Source: Trichosporon coremiiforme (taxonomy: Eukaryota > Basidiomycota > Tremellomycetes > Trichosporonales > Trichosporonaceae). Taken from it: a stretch of DNA of 64,000 nucleotides. The DNA lies in assembly GCA_039545355.1 (NCBI GenBank), contig BCJJ01000032.1, positions 62,001-126,000 on the forward strand. The letters run 5' to 3'. The notes under the pieces are model-generated. The model did not search any database, had not been told where the DNA came from, and saw nothing but the letters and a program-made list of their open reading frames with translations. The stretch's first letter is position 1; the number at the start of each line of letters is the position of its first letter. This document shows, one piece after another, positions 10,501 through 20,538 of the stretch. A program made the position numbers and the translations under genes.

Positions 10501-12842
10501 GCGTCGTCCTCAGCCGCGCCATCAAGGAGGGTTTCGTTACCGACGACGACTCGATCGACACACCCTCGCCCGACATGGTCAGCGACGACGACAAGGTGCG
10601 CCAGCTCGCCAAGGCGCTCGTCCAGCTCAAGCACGAAAAGTCGAACATGCAGAACGACGTTGCGGCGCAGGTCCGCCAGATGAGCGACAAGATGTACGAG
10701 ACGGAGCGCCTGCAAAAGTCTGCCCTCCAGGAGGCCGCCTACTACCGCGCCAAGCTGCAGGCAATCGAGGCCGGCTCGTCGGTTCAGGTTAACCGCGTCG
10801 ACACGGAGCGCATCGCTGACCTCGAGCACCAGCTCGAGTCGACTGCGAACGAGTACTCGAAGAACAAGGCCGAGCTCGACCGCCTCCAGTCCGAGGTGTC
10901 GCGACACCAGGACATCAGCACGTCGGCGACCGACCGCGAGGCCGAGACGCTGAAGCGCGCCGAGGAGGCGGAGGAGGAGAACGCCGCGCTGCGGGAACAG
11001 CTCGAAGAGATCCGCACGCTCGCCGACGGCCACGAGAAGTCTCTCCGTGACCACAACGAGCGTTTCATCACCCTCACCTCGACGCACAACCAGCGCGAGG
11101 CCGAGCGCGACCAGTACAAGGAGCAGCTCGACGACCTGACCTCGAAGCACGACGACTTTACGCGCATGCTCGAGGAGGCGCAGCTCGCCATTGTCGCCGC
11201 CAGTAACCGTTCCGACGAGCTCGAGAACCTCCATGGCCAGGCGAAGGAGCACATCTCTCACCTCGAGGATGAGATTGCGGACCTCCGCCACCAGCTCGAG
11301 GTCAAGGACCGCGAGATCGAGGCTGCCAACTCGCGCGCCGCCGATGCCGAGAACATGCACAGCCAGACGCGTGAGGAGATTACGAGTCTCCGCTCGCTCA
11401 CCTCTGGCCGGCTCGGCGACCTCGTCACTGCGAACCGGTCGCTCGGCGATGACTCGTCCCGCTCGCTCAAGGGCCACCAGGACCAGCTGCGTGCGCTCGA
11501 GGAGGAGAAGTCGTCGCTGCTCAAGCTTCTGCGCGAGGCGGGCCAGCGCGTCGACGCGACCGAGGCGCTCGTCTCGACGCACCGCCAGAAGCAGCGCGAT
11601 GTCGAGCAGTCGCACAACCAGCTCCGCAGCGACCTGCGCGTGCACCGGACCAAGCTCATGTCTGCCCAGAACGAGATGAGCAAGTACCGCGACGCGTGCG
11701 CGACCAAGGACGCCGAGCTGCGCGACCGCGACGTCGCCGTCACCGAGCTGCAAACGCGGGTGCACCTGCTGCGCAAGCTCCTCGGCGAGCACGGCGTCAC
11801 GATCACGGACACGGAGCTCGAGAACGCCGAGGCGCCGAACGCGAGCGAGCTCGAGACGCAGCTGCGCGACAAGGCGCGTGCGCACGAGAATGCGCAGCGC
11901 GAGATTGACGAGCTCACGCGCCGCTGCCACGAGGCCGAGGACAAGGTCGAGTCGCTCGGCCGCCTCGTCGAGCGGATGAAGGATGCGCGCAGCTCTAGCG
12001 CGGGCTCGATGCGCTCCCCGTCGCCGGGCGGCACGCAGTCGGACACGCACGCCTCAAACGACCCCGCCACGCGCGCCGTCGAGGCCGAGCGCCGCCTCGC
12101 CGACGTCGAGACGCAGTACAAGGAGAAGATTGCAGCCCTCGAGGGCGACTACCAGACGGCCGTGCGCTACGTTAAGGGCACGGAGAAGATGCTGAAGCGC
12201 ATGAAGGACGAGCTGAACAAGCAAAAGTCGACCAACACGGCGCTCCTCGCCGAACTCGACCAGCTGCGCGGCCGCTCCTCCTCCACCGAGCCGGGAGGTA
12301 CGCGCTCCTTTGGCTCTGGCCGCGCCACGCCGTCCGACGGCGAGCTCTCCCGCCGCCTCACAACCCTGCAGTCGCAGTACTCCACCCTCCAAGCCGAGCT
12401 GCAGGCGTCGCAGGACGTCCTCTCCGCTCGCAACAGGGAGGTCGACCTGCTGCGTATGCGCTCGGAAGAAGCGGACCGGGAGAACGAAGCACTGCGCGAG
12501 GACCTGGCACAGGCGCAACACCGCATCGCGACCCTGCTCGAGATGAACCAGGCCGACATGCACCTCGGCAGCGACGACGAGGAACGCATGGCCCTGCGCC
12601 GTGGCAGCTCGGCCTCTTCCGACGGCGGGACGTCCATGGCGTTCGACAAGTTTACGAAAGAGCTGAAACAGTGGGAACGCGCCCGCTCGCCGGATGCGCA
12701 TAGCGTGAGCGACGACGAGAAGCGGATCAATGGGCACGGCAATGGAGAGATGCCGTACCACCCTGTCGCGCAGCGGGCTGTCAATGAGGCGGCGGGACAC
12801 TCGCGGACGAGCTCGGCGTACTCGAGCGACTGGCCGCAGTAG
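7593..12842 (+). CDS. Kelch-repeat/coiled-coil cell-polarity protein (Tea1/Kel1-like)
   Basis: Likely a cell-end marker or polarity scaffold carried on microtubule ends, by analogy with fission-yeast Tea1 and budding-yeast Kel1. Exons 7593-7669, 7889-8018 and 8076-12842; 1657 residues. The first exon (MAIFKKKASKERGEG..) lies before an intron of 219 nt ending at 7888. The second intron (8019-8075, 57 nt) keeps frame if retained, but has a clean donor (gtgaga), a ttgctgac branch point and a tccag acceptor. Residues about 195-495 hold kelch blades with repeated double-Gly motifs (MLLFGG, LVFGGD, FYVHGG, LYLFGG, IYVFGG, VFVIGG). Residues 495-850 are Gln/Pro/Gly-rich and low complexity. Residues about 850-1565 are long coiled coils. 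This domain order is that of Tea1/Kel1. The start rests on splice continuity. Confidence 0.88.
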
Positions 12843-14225
12843 GCGAACACTGGCCGCTGGGCCGGTGTGAGCATACTGGGCGAGCCGCGCCAGCGGTGAG
12901 CCCGACCTCGCCTCGCCTAGTGCCAGGCAGCTACGAGCCCCGGCGCATCCGACGCATCACATTGCCCCCATCGCCCGCATCCCTGCCCCGGCATCATCAC
13001 ATGCACGATTAGTTCCTGTGTTTTTGGGGGAACTCTCACGAACGACGAACATAGACGGACAAAGATACGCAAGGACGAGACGATAAGATGAGACGATATA
13101 CCAACGAGCGAATAATGGAAGACGAGGACGACGAGAGAATGACCCGACCGCCGAATGTGGGAGGGTTTAGACGATAGGATGGGTGGGCGGGTGGGTGGGC
13201 TATGGTAGGAGCGTATTCAATGGACTCGATACCCCCCTATGGATAGTGCATTGAACGCGGACTCATCTCGTGGGCTGGGCTCGCGGGAGGTCCGCGGACG
13301 TTCTGTGTACGGCGGACGTGGACGTGTATGGTAGATTACAGACATGCATTTGGTTTAGTTTTCCGCTTCTCCTCTGCTCACAGTCTGACTCCGCTCATTG
13401 CTGATACATCGCCCCTTCCAAGTCTCCTTCTCTGCTCCATGACTCATCTACCGGCATGATTCAGCAACTATCGGCTTCCAGCGAGGCCGACGTCCAAGTC
13501 CACATCGGCGGCGGCGGCCGTGTCTACGTAGCAAAGATGTTGCACAGCGTTCTGCATCGCTATCAAGCCACAGTGCCACAGTCGACGTCGACTGACGCCC
13601 CATCGTCACCAACAGTGGGTGTCGCTCACAGCCGTGTGTCGACCGAAAGAACTCGAGCTGGCGTGAGAGAGTTGGACGCGGCAGAACCGCTCAGCCTGCT
13701 CTTTCACGTGATTCCTTCTCTCCCCTGTCAGCCGGGTGAAGGCGGTGGCAAGCTGTGGCAAAAAGCGGAATCAAACCCAGGGCACGGTGGGCTGGACCAG
13801 CCGACTCCCTGGCTGGGCTCTGGGCTCCGCGGCAAGAGGGCCAGACGTGCGTGCGGGCGGCGGGGCAGCGAGACACCGACCACTTGACCGTCGGAGTTCT
13901 CACTACTGCATCATCCTTCTACCGCGCTACCGAGCACATTGTTACACCCTCTTTACTACATTAATCAGCACACACTCGAAAAGACCACGCGAACAAGCGC
14001 CCACCCGCAAACACATCGCCGAGACCTGTGCACCCAGACGCGGCTCCGACCCCTCGACCCCTACGACGCACCCCCGACACAAGAGACAGACACTCGCCAT
14101 GAGCATGTCCTCAACGGCTGGGCAGTGGATGACGGCCTAGTATGTATCACTCGCTCCTAGACACTTATAGGGGAGACTCTGTCTTCTTTCCTTAATCTCC
14201 ATCACTCCCACCCATCATTGCTCAC
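12843..14225. other. Intergenic: kelch-gene 3' region and RING-gene 5' region
   Basis: No credible gene. Poly-purine stretches and a GGGTGGGC-type G-rich run near 13180-13200 follow the kelch stop; nearer 14225 the sequence turns CT-rich. A short upstream ORF and a donor-like gtatgt precede the RING gene (see 14099). Confidence 0.5.
14099..14140 (+). promoter_or_regulatory. Short upstream ORF in the RING-gene leader
   Basis: An ATG at 14099 opens a 13-codon ORF (MSMSSTAGQWMTA) ending in TAG at 14138-14140, 85 nt before the main ATG at 14226. A gtatgt donor overlaps its stop, so the ORF might be altered by a 5' UTR intron. It could reduce translation of the main ORF; this is inferred from position only. 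Confidence 0.35.
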
Positions 14226-16271
14226 ATGGAGCGTCTCTACTCTGTCGACTCGACGCTGACCCCCAGTGCCCAGCACGCCGAGCCCGAGGTGTCTCGCACG
14301 CGCTCGCGCTCCTTCAACTTTGCCACCAACCCCTCCAACGCCCGCAGCGGATTCCAGCTCTACCCTCCCCCCGTGACGCAGCAAACTGTCGTTGTTGACG
14401 GCGCGCTTCCCCCCGGCGGCGAGCCAGCAAAGGAGGAGAAGACGCGGCGGCGCGAGACTATCTTTGGCCCCGACGTCGGCGACGATGACCAGCCGGGCTG
14501 GACCAAGCCCGACGCCGGCACGTCCGTTTCTGTCGACGTCGTGAAGCGCTGGGTCGAGCGCGCCAAGGCCGAGGAAGGCCTGCATGCGACGACGACGCTG
14601 CAGGCGCTCGTCAACCTGAAGCGGCCGTCCCTCCTTCTCCAGCCGCTCGAGCACGATGCTTCCGACATCAGCAGCGCAGCCCCCCTCCACATCCTCAAGT
14701 TCAGCTACGACGCCATGACGCCCCAGGTCCGCGTCACGCTGTCGCTGTACCCGACCCCCGGCCCGGGGGCTGACAGCACCGAGCCTCGCGTCCTGTACAC
14801 TGGCCTGCAGCCTGGCGGGTTCAACCAAAAGTTCTCCCTGCCCACCACGGCGGCGCTCGACCTCAGCCCCGCCCTCGCCCCCGTCGAGGAAGAAGAAGAC
14901 GACGACGTCAAGCCCAAAGACCGCCCGGAAAGCGAGGACACGACCCGCTCCTCCATCGAGCGTGCCCAGTCCTCGGCCCCGCCCGACCTCAACGTGATCC
15001 CCGAACTGAACGGTCCGCCGCAGGAACACCGCCGGTTCGGGCTCTTCGCCCGCCGCCACCGCGAGCTCGACGTCGAGGCTGCGGCCGCTGCGGGCCATTC
15101 AGCAGGAGCGGGCGCGATCGAGATGACGCCCCAAGCGCCCCCAGAGGAGGAGAAGAAGGTGGAGGAGCACGGCATGCGTCTCCTGATCCGTCTCGAGGCC
15201 GTCGGTCCCACCGGCGCCAGGCGCAACGCACAGCTGACCCACATGCTCGTCTCGGGCAGTGGCGGCGAGGGCCCCGAAGCTTCCGAGCACGAGAAGCGTG
15301 TCTGGGTCGTGAAAGTCGTGAGGCGTGAGGCGCAGATCGGCGCCCACTCCTTCCTCCTCAAGGAGATCTACGGCCTGTCGTCCTCCGGCGCGGAGACTTC
15401 AAGCGACGACCCGTACGCCAGCACGCCCAACGAGTGCATCGTCTGCCTCACCTCTCCCCGCGACGTCGTGCTGCTGCCCTGTCGCCACCTCGTCGTCTGT
15501 CGCGAGTGTGCGGTGGGTATGGTAGAGTTCGGCGCTGGCGGTCGCGTAGCCCGGCGCGACGAGGACGAGGCCCCCGCCGGGGCTCCTGCTGGTACTGGAG
15601 GAGCTGGAGCGACAGGTACCGGTGGGATCGGAGCGACCGCCGACGCGGGCGCACCCGCCCTCGCTGCTGCGCCCGCTCCCGCCCCAACTCGGCGCAAGAA
15701 GAAGGCGAAGGGATGGTACTGTCCCGTCTGTCGTCAACCCTACACCTCGCTGCTCCGTCTCGCCCTCCCCTCTCCCAAGGAACCAGAGTCGCCCGGCCCG
15801 AACGCGGGCGCGCCGCTCCTGTCTCGTCAACAGAGTATGAAGAGTATTCGCTCGACGAGGACGACGAGGAGTCTCGCCCCGACTCTGCCTGATGGAGCCG
15901 AGGAGATGCTGAGCCGTCTTGGCCCCGAGGTGGACAGCGATGAGGAGGACGGGAGGCCGCAGTTCGTGCTGGCCGAGGAGAACCCGGGTCTTCCCGGGGC
16001 CGGCAGCGCTCATGCCACCGTCCCGGCGCCCGGCAGTGTTGCCCACGCCCAACACCAGCACGCCCAACACCAGCACGCTCAGCACGCCCAGATTGGCGCG
16101 GGCACGCAGGCGGGTGTGCCTATCGGAGTTGGGGAGGCGGCGCCCGTCAGTGGAGTTGCGGCCGCTGCGGCCGACGCCGCGCCGGTTGAGCCGATGGCTG
16201 ATCTGAGGGTTTCGGAGCAGACGACGGATTTGGCAGAGATGAAGGGGAGGGAGAGGGAGGCGGTCGTGTAG
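14226..16271 (+). CDS. MGRN1-like RING E3 ubiquitin ligase with a large insertion in the RING
   Basis: Single exon, 681 residues. A middle domain (LHILKFSYDAMTPQVRVTLS.., GGFNQKFSLP.., then MRLLIRLEA.. and HSFLLKEIYGL) resembles the domain upstream of the RING in MGRN1/RNF157 ligases. The RING starts ECIVCLTSPRDVVLLPCRHL with Cys at about residue 404, then VVCREC; the last pair is in YCPVCRQPYTSLLRL at about residue 499. The sixth and seventh metal ligands are separated by about 70 residues of Ala/Gly/Thr-rich sequence instead of the 10-12 usual in MGRN1. No GTRNGT/YAG pair brackets this insert. The C-terminus has His-Gln repeats (HAQHQHAQ..). Predicted to ubiquitinate membrane or traffic proteins, by family only. 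Confidence 0.85.
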   Translation: MERLYSVDSTLTPSAQHAEPEVSRTRSRSFNFATNPSNARSGFQLYPPPVTQQTVVVDGALPPGGEPAKEEKTRRRETIFGPDVGDDDQPGWTKPDAGTSVSVDVVKRWVERAKAEEGLHATTTLQALVNLKRPSLLLQPLEHDASDISSAAPLHILKFSYDAMTPQVRVTLSLYPTPGPGADSTEPRVLYTGLQPGGFNQKFSLPTTAALDLSPALAPVEEEEDDDVKPKDRPESEDTTRSSIERAQSSAPPDLNVIPELNGPPQEHRRFGLFARRHRELDVEAAAAAGHSAGAGAIEMTPQAPPEEEKKVEEHGMRLLIRLEAVGPTGARRNAQLTHMLVSGSGGEGPEASEHEKRVWVVKVVRREAQIGAHSFLLKEIYGLSSSGAETSSDDPYASTPNECIVCLTSPRDVVLLPCRHLVVCRECAVGMVEFGAGGRVARRDEDEAPAGAPAGTGGAGATGTGGIGATADAGAPALAAAPAPAPTRRKKKAKGWYCPVCRQPYTSLLRLALPSPKEPESPGPNAGAPLLSRQQSMKSIRSTRTTRSLAPTLPDGAEEMLSRLGPEVDSDEEDGRPQFVLAEENPGLPGAGSAHATVPAPGSVAHAQHQHAQHQHAQHAQIGAGTQAGVPIGVGEAAPVSGVAAAAADAAPVEPMADLRVSEQTTDLAEMKGREREAVV

Positions 16272-16546
16272 GCGAGCAGCGAGCGGCGAGCGGCGAGCGA
16301 AGCGAGTCGCAAGCGAGTCGCAAGCGAGTCGCCAGCCGCAAGCTGTCGCGTGGCGACGTGAGCTGGGCGGGTAGAGGAGCAGCGTTGATCTGAGAAGCAG
16401 CGTTATGAGAGTGTGTTGTATGAGTTTGGCAATCTAATAAGTGTCCAGTGTTTCCCCGTGTTTATAGTGTTCACAACCATTCCAGATTTTCTCCATGCTA
16501 TCCTGTGCTTTGTGTGTCGAGGCTGTTGCCGCGTGAGAGGTGGGAG

Positions 16547-16576
16547 GGTGGACGGGGTGGACGGGGTGGACGGGGG
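16547..16576. repeat. 10-nt tandem repeat, three copies
   Basis: The unit ggtggacggg occurs three times without mismatch in the intergenic region. Confidence 0.95.
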
Positions 16577-16696
16577 GAGACGTTTGGCGCGCACAGCCGA
16601 ACCGATCTCAACCACGGGGCATTGGGCGTGTGTGGCGATGTTGTGACGAGATCTCTCGCGGCGCGGGGTGTGCTGCTCGTGCTGTTCCAGGACTGT

Positions 16697-16734
16697 GAGC
16701 ATTCAAGGAGCATTCAAGGAGCATTCAAGGAGCA
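16697..16734. repeat. 11-nt tandem repeat, about 3.5 copies
   Basis: The unit gagcattcaag occurs three full times followed by gagca, in non-coding sequence. Confidence 0.95.
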
Positions 16735-17007
16735 GAGACATGCCAGTCGCGGGAGTCAGACTACCGATGTGAGGTGCGCTCAGAGAAAGGAGAACCAAGC
16801 TGGCATGACAAGGGTCTGGCTAGCAGCCGCGTGTTGGAACATCTCAGTGATAATTTCAAGCTTGGTAGTCTAGGTCGTGTGTGGTGTGTGTGGTGTCGCA
16901 AGTAATGTGAGCAACAGTAACTACAAGATGACCCTTGGGTCTCTGGGTCAGGGAGTCGCAGGAGGGGGAATCTGATCGGTCGTTGGTCGAGAACAAACGG
17001 GCGATGT

Positions 17008-18235
17008 TCAGCTAAAGCAAGGATGTGTTGAGGCAAGTTGAGACCAGGGTTCTGGTGCTTTCTGCGGCGGGATCATCTCGGACGCGAAAACGACCTCCTC
17101 AAGTGCAGACGTGAAGCGCTCAGCCTCCTCCTCCGGATTCAGTCTGGGCGGCGGCCCCGCCGGAGGATCTTGAGGACCCGGTCGTCGCTCGAAGTCGAGA
17201 GGTAGGCGGCGAGGAGAAAAAAGAGCGCCTCGTCGGCGGTCGGCGGTCGGCGGCTGTGACGGATCGGCGTTGCGCTGGAGCTGGAGGGCGGACAGGTGGA
17301 CGAGCGCCACAATCGAAGCTGCCAGGTTGGGGTGCGCGGACGCATTGCGCCGATACATCTGGGCGACGAGGCTCTCGCCCGGCGGGTGGGGCACAAGAGA
17401 CGGGTCCTGGGCAGCGAGTCCTAGGTACTCCTCGATGAACTTTGGCGACCGTCAGCGACTTGCAGAAATGTCGACATCAGAGTGGATGTTGTGGGTCGTG
17501 GACGTACCTCCTAATTCTCATCGGGGTGCTCCCAGTCCTCCGAGGACGATGACCGAATGCCGTACTGGTTCAGGCGCTTGACACCGAGCTCCATCGCCCT
17601 GTGCAACACGGCGGGGGCGTACTCCTCGACGAGGGCAGTCTTATCGTTGTCGGTCGCCTTGGAGGCCGCGACCTCGTTCTCCGCGTCGGTGAGTCTTTCG
17701 ACTAGCTCCTTCTGCGTTTCCTGCAGTGCCTCGTACGAGCCTCTGAGGACGTTATGTCCATGCTGGAGCCGATGGTCGGCCGTCTCAACGGCACTCTTTG
17801 CTTCCCGCTCATGGGCGAGAGCCGTGGTGAGAGCCGCGATTTGCTCAATGGGTGAGAGAGTGGGGGTTTGACATATTGAGTCGGACAGAAAACAGTGGGT
17901 GTAAGGGAGTAGAAAGTGAGAGTTGGGACGGAGAGTGTGTTGTCAACAGCTAGGTGCACCCGCGACGGCTCTTGTGGTGACCCACTCCGTTGACGTGGAC
18001 TGACGCTAATGACACCAGCTTTCGCAGTGCGCTCAGCCATCGAGAGATCTTTGCCTACACTCACTTTCCCGTTCGTTTGCAACTTTGCCTCTTGCCTCAC
18101 TCTCTCCACTGGCGACTCTGCTCTCCATCTTCGGAACTTCAGCTCGTGTGTTTCATGGACACGAATCGCCACACTCTCCGCTTGTCTCACCAACCACTGG
18201 ACGATTTCAACCAGGTCTCTCAAGAGTACCGCCAT
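17008..18235 (-). pseudogene. Unrecognised coiled-coil gene, apparently disrupted (nonsense codon and frameshifts)
   Basis: I do not recognise a family. The N-terminus (MAVLLRDLVEIVQWLVRQAE; a further Met lies upstream at 18283) runs to about 18000, then a probable intron to about 17850, then a helical segment QIAALTTALAHEREAKSAVE continuing through GSYEALQETQKELVERLTDA to HPDEN. A TAG follows immediately, then GAG and a perfect gtacgt donor (intron about 17441-17511); the next exon FIEEYLGLAAQDPSLVPHPP continues in phase. So the TAG looks like a mutated sense codon. Downstream the best coding frame changes at a 7-nt tandem repeat (17231-17256) and returns near 17140-17165. Either this is a young pseudogene or the sequence carries several errors. 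Coordinates of the ends are approximate. Confidence 0.5.
17231..17256. repeat. 7-nt tandem repeat at a frame break
   Basis: The plus strand reads gtcggcg in about three consecutive copies. Seven is not a multiple of three, so a gained or lost copy shifts the frame of the minus-strand gene exactly where its best reading frame changes. Confidence 0.8.
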
Positions 18236-18254
18236 CCGTCTCCTGGTCTTCCCA

Positions 18255-18902
18255 ATGAAGACCGGTACTCCTAGGGTATCCAAGCGTCAGCGAGAGGTGC
18301 AGGAATCCGATCAACGTGATCTCCTGGTGCTCCCCTCGCAGAAGCGGATGCGTAGCTCAACGTGTGCGTCAACGGGCTCGACTGATGGCTGCGCGCCAGC
18401 GCCTTCGCCAAGGTCGCCATCAACCAGCGAGAAAAGCCCCTCATCCCCGCAGACCTTCTGCCCTAGGGCGACTTTAATCGTGCGCAACTTCCTAGCCTCG
18501 CCTTCATTAACGTTCTCGCCTTCATTATCGTTCTCGCCGGATGCCCCGAGCACTGCCTCGCCCCCGCCACCGGCCCCGATGTCACCACACGTATTCCCAA
18601 GCCTCCCTTTGACCTGCCCCTCTGCAGCCCCAGACGGCTCTCACTGTGCCAACTGTGCCTTTCGGCAGTCCCAGGCCGAGTCCTCCGCCCGCACCAAGCA
18701 GATTTTGTCAAGGGCGCGACAGATGCAGGCCGAATGCAGGCTCATGCGCGCCGGCGTGAGGCGGATGCGCCTCAAAATAGCCGTCATGAAAATCCGCGCT
18801 GTGCATGTGCATGAGCAAGCGCAGAAACTGGCGGCAGAGTCTAGGGCGAGGAAGTACATCCGCGAGGTGGCCGAAGAGCTGGAGCCGGGGGCTCAAGGTT
18901 AG
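18255..18902 (+). CDS. Hypothetical protein with C-terminal coiled coil
   Basis: Not recognised. Intronless, 215 residues from the Met at 18255 (MKTGTPRVSKRQREVQ..); a Met at 18348 is an alternative and would leave more room for the divergent promoter shared with the gene to the left. The first half is Ser/Pro-rich and probably disordered. From about residue 130 it becomes helical and basic: SARTKQILSRARQMQAECRL, then MRLKIAVMKIRAVHVHEQAQ and KLAAESRARKYIREVAEELE. The HVHEQAQKLAAES part resembles HMHKRAEELQREC in the gene at 20.5-21.6 kb, suggesting paralogy. The long frame upstream of 18255 is antisense to the neighbour's first exon and was not used. Confidence 0.5.
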   Translation: MKTGTPRVSKRQREVQESDQRDLLVLPSQKRMRSSTCASTGSTDGCAPAPSPRSPSTSEKSPSSPQTFCPRATLIVRNFLASPSLTFSPSLSFSPDAPSTASPPPPAPMSPHVFPSLPLTCPSAAPDGSHCANCAFRQSQAESSARTKQILSRARQMQAECRLMRAGVRRMRLKIAVMKIRAVHVHEQAQKLAAESRARKYIREVAEELEPGAQG

Positions 18903-19238
18903 GGGCGCTTGTGAGTTCTTCCAAAAGCTGGAGAAGGAGGAGGACATCTGAAGTGGCGATGACGGAGCAAAGAGGCCAAATGCATCTGGATAGGGACGTC
19001 TTGAAGATATGGGAAAGTCGAAAGGTGCAAGCTGCCTCAGAAGTTGGAGTCATAGAACATGATATGCATCACGATATGAAGTCGACTTTCAACACTCACC
19101 TCCGCTCCTGGCCTCCGGTGCTCAGCTGCTGATGTCTGCGTACAGTGCTCTCAACTGTAATCTCAGCATCTCATGTCCATACAAGAGGACTGGATTCCTT
19201 AAATTTACAGCGGCCGGGTCTTCCGCATTGTCCATCTT
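18903..19238. other. Intergenic between two coiled-coil genes (convergent ends)
   Basis: 336 bp without a credible ORF, comparatively AT-rich, consistent with two 3' UTRs. Confidence 0.5.
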
Positions 19239-19832
19239 TCACTGCAGCCCATCCTCACCGAGCATACGGCGGACGTACTCCTGCATCCTCTGCATCTTTG
19301 CCTCTTCGGTGGGCTGCGCCGCAATCATGCCGCACAACGTGAGCGCCTCGACCATGCCCTCCATGGCCCGAGTTTCAGCGTCGAGGCGCGCGTTTTCGGT
19401 GCGCAACGCTGTATTCTGGGCCTCGATACGCCTGATCACAGCTTGCATTGAGACGATCTCGCTCCTGAGACGGGCGCTCTCGGCCTCCGTCGACGCCAGC
19501 TGGTCCATGAGCTGCGCCTCCTCGGCGAGGGAGCGGTCTAGCTCGGAAGTGTGGTCGGGGTCGAGTGCGTGGCGGTCGGACTTCGTGGTGATGGGGTTGT
19601 CGGTGGGGATCGCCTCGGTGTCTTGCTCGTGGGTGCCGGGGGGCTGCGGCGGAGTAGCCCCATTCCAAGCGGCGTCACCGTGCCAGAGCGGCTGCGACTT
19701 GTTCGATCCAGCTGTGAGCTGCTGGGCGATCCTTCCCAGACTCGCGCTGACGTCTGCCTCGCCCATCGCGTGCATACGCTTTGACATTGGCGTGGAGGGC
19801 AGTGGAGCAGGGGGCACGCTGCGCGGCAGCAT
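19239..19832 (-). CDS. Hypothetical coiled-coil protein
   Basis: Not recognised. From the Met at 19832 it is 197 residues (MLPRSVPPAPLPSTPMSKRM..). The first 100 residues are polar and disordered-looking. Residues about 105-185 form a heptad-type helix (LDRSLAEEAQLMDQLASTEA.., MQAVIRRIEAQNTALRTENA..). The C-terminus is EYVRRMLGEDGLQ. The frame stays open upstream of 19832 for over 100 nt (.. ARPTATPHNSF before the Met), and another Ser-rich frame runs above it (MPPSNPRPSETLSDISESSS..), so the true 5' end may be further upstream or disrupted. Its size and layout match the neighbouring orphan genes. Confidence 0.5.
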   Translation of the reverse strand: MLPRSVPPAPLPSTPMSKRMHAMGEADVSASLGRIAQQLTAGSNKSQPLWHGDAAWNGATPPQPPGTHEQDTEAIPTDNPITTKSDRHALDPDHTSELDRSLAEEAQLMDQLASTEAESARLRSEIVSMQAVIRRIEAQNTALRTENARLDAETRAMEGMVEALTLCGMIAAQPTEEAKMQRMQEYVRRMLGEDGLQ

Positions 19833-20538
19833 GAAGCTGTTGTGAGGGGTTGCTGTCGGCCTAGCCGAGGGCGCGGACGGCGGTGGCGGGGCTGGAGGAA
19901 GAGGAACGCGAGCCGAGTGCGGCGGGAACGGAGGAAAGCAGGGGGGCGGGCGGGTGTGGGCGGGTTGAGTTGATGCTTGAAGAAAAGGTCAACGGGGAAG
20001 TCGGCCCCGCCATTGTCTCGTTTGAAGAACAGGACGACGACTCAGAGATGTCCGAAAGCGTCTCAGAGGGCCGAGGATTGGAAGGTGGCAAATTCCATGG
20101 CTGGGCGTTGCATCGGAAGGGCGCTGCGGGGCCGTCGCCGTCGTGGTGGTGTCGGAGTGGAAGGGATACTCCATCTCGACGAGTTTGAGGGAGAATGAAG
20201 CGTAAGGAAAGAGTTTGAGATGGGAGAAGTCACTGGATTTGGGCATTGTACACTATGGCAGTTGGAAGGAGGAGAAGGAAGAAGTTGGAACCGGTTCGGT
20301 GTGTCGTGTTCGCTAGCTGTCGTTGGGTGCGTTAATGTGGTCCCGTCGCCATGGCTGCGAGTGATGGCGTGCAACGCTGACGCGATGGCTTAGGCGTGCA
20401 TTGTCTGGTTCCGGTAGCCTGCGGGGGCGTGTAGTGTCTGCGAGCCTGTTGTGAGTCAATCATTGTCGTGTGTTGAGTGGCGAGCGAGTCAGGACAGGAG
20501 GAAGATGCATGCATGGGAAGGGCTTCTTATAGGTTCGT
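19833..20538. other. Possible N-terminal extension and promoter of the 19.2-kb gene
   Basis: Ser/Pro-rich frames on the minus strand (20091-19861 and 20374-20063) have coding-like composition but end without joining the downstream frame by an obvious intron. The rest looks intergenic. Nothing can be assigned with confidence. Confidence 0.35.

Larger units (their letters stand above)
16272..17007. other. Intergenic with minisatellites
   Basis: Non-coding stretch after the RING gene. It starts with GCGAGCG/AAGCGAGTCGC-type short repeats (16272-16340) and holds two tandem arrays listed separately. No gene is seen. Confidence 0.6.

Noticed and set aside
10374..12050. 558-codon minus-strand ORF antisense to the kelch protein gene
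   Set aside because: Shadow of a GC-rich coiled-coil coding region; repetitive Leu/Val/Arg composition without a domain, lying entirely over a well-supported gene.
18009..18254. Upstream in-frame Met for the 18.3-kb coiled-coil gene
   Set aside because: This part is antisense to the first exon of the neighbouring gene, which has better coding character; the start at 18255 or 18348 was preferred.
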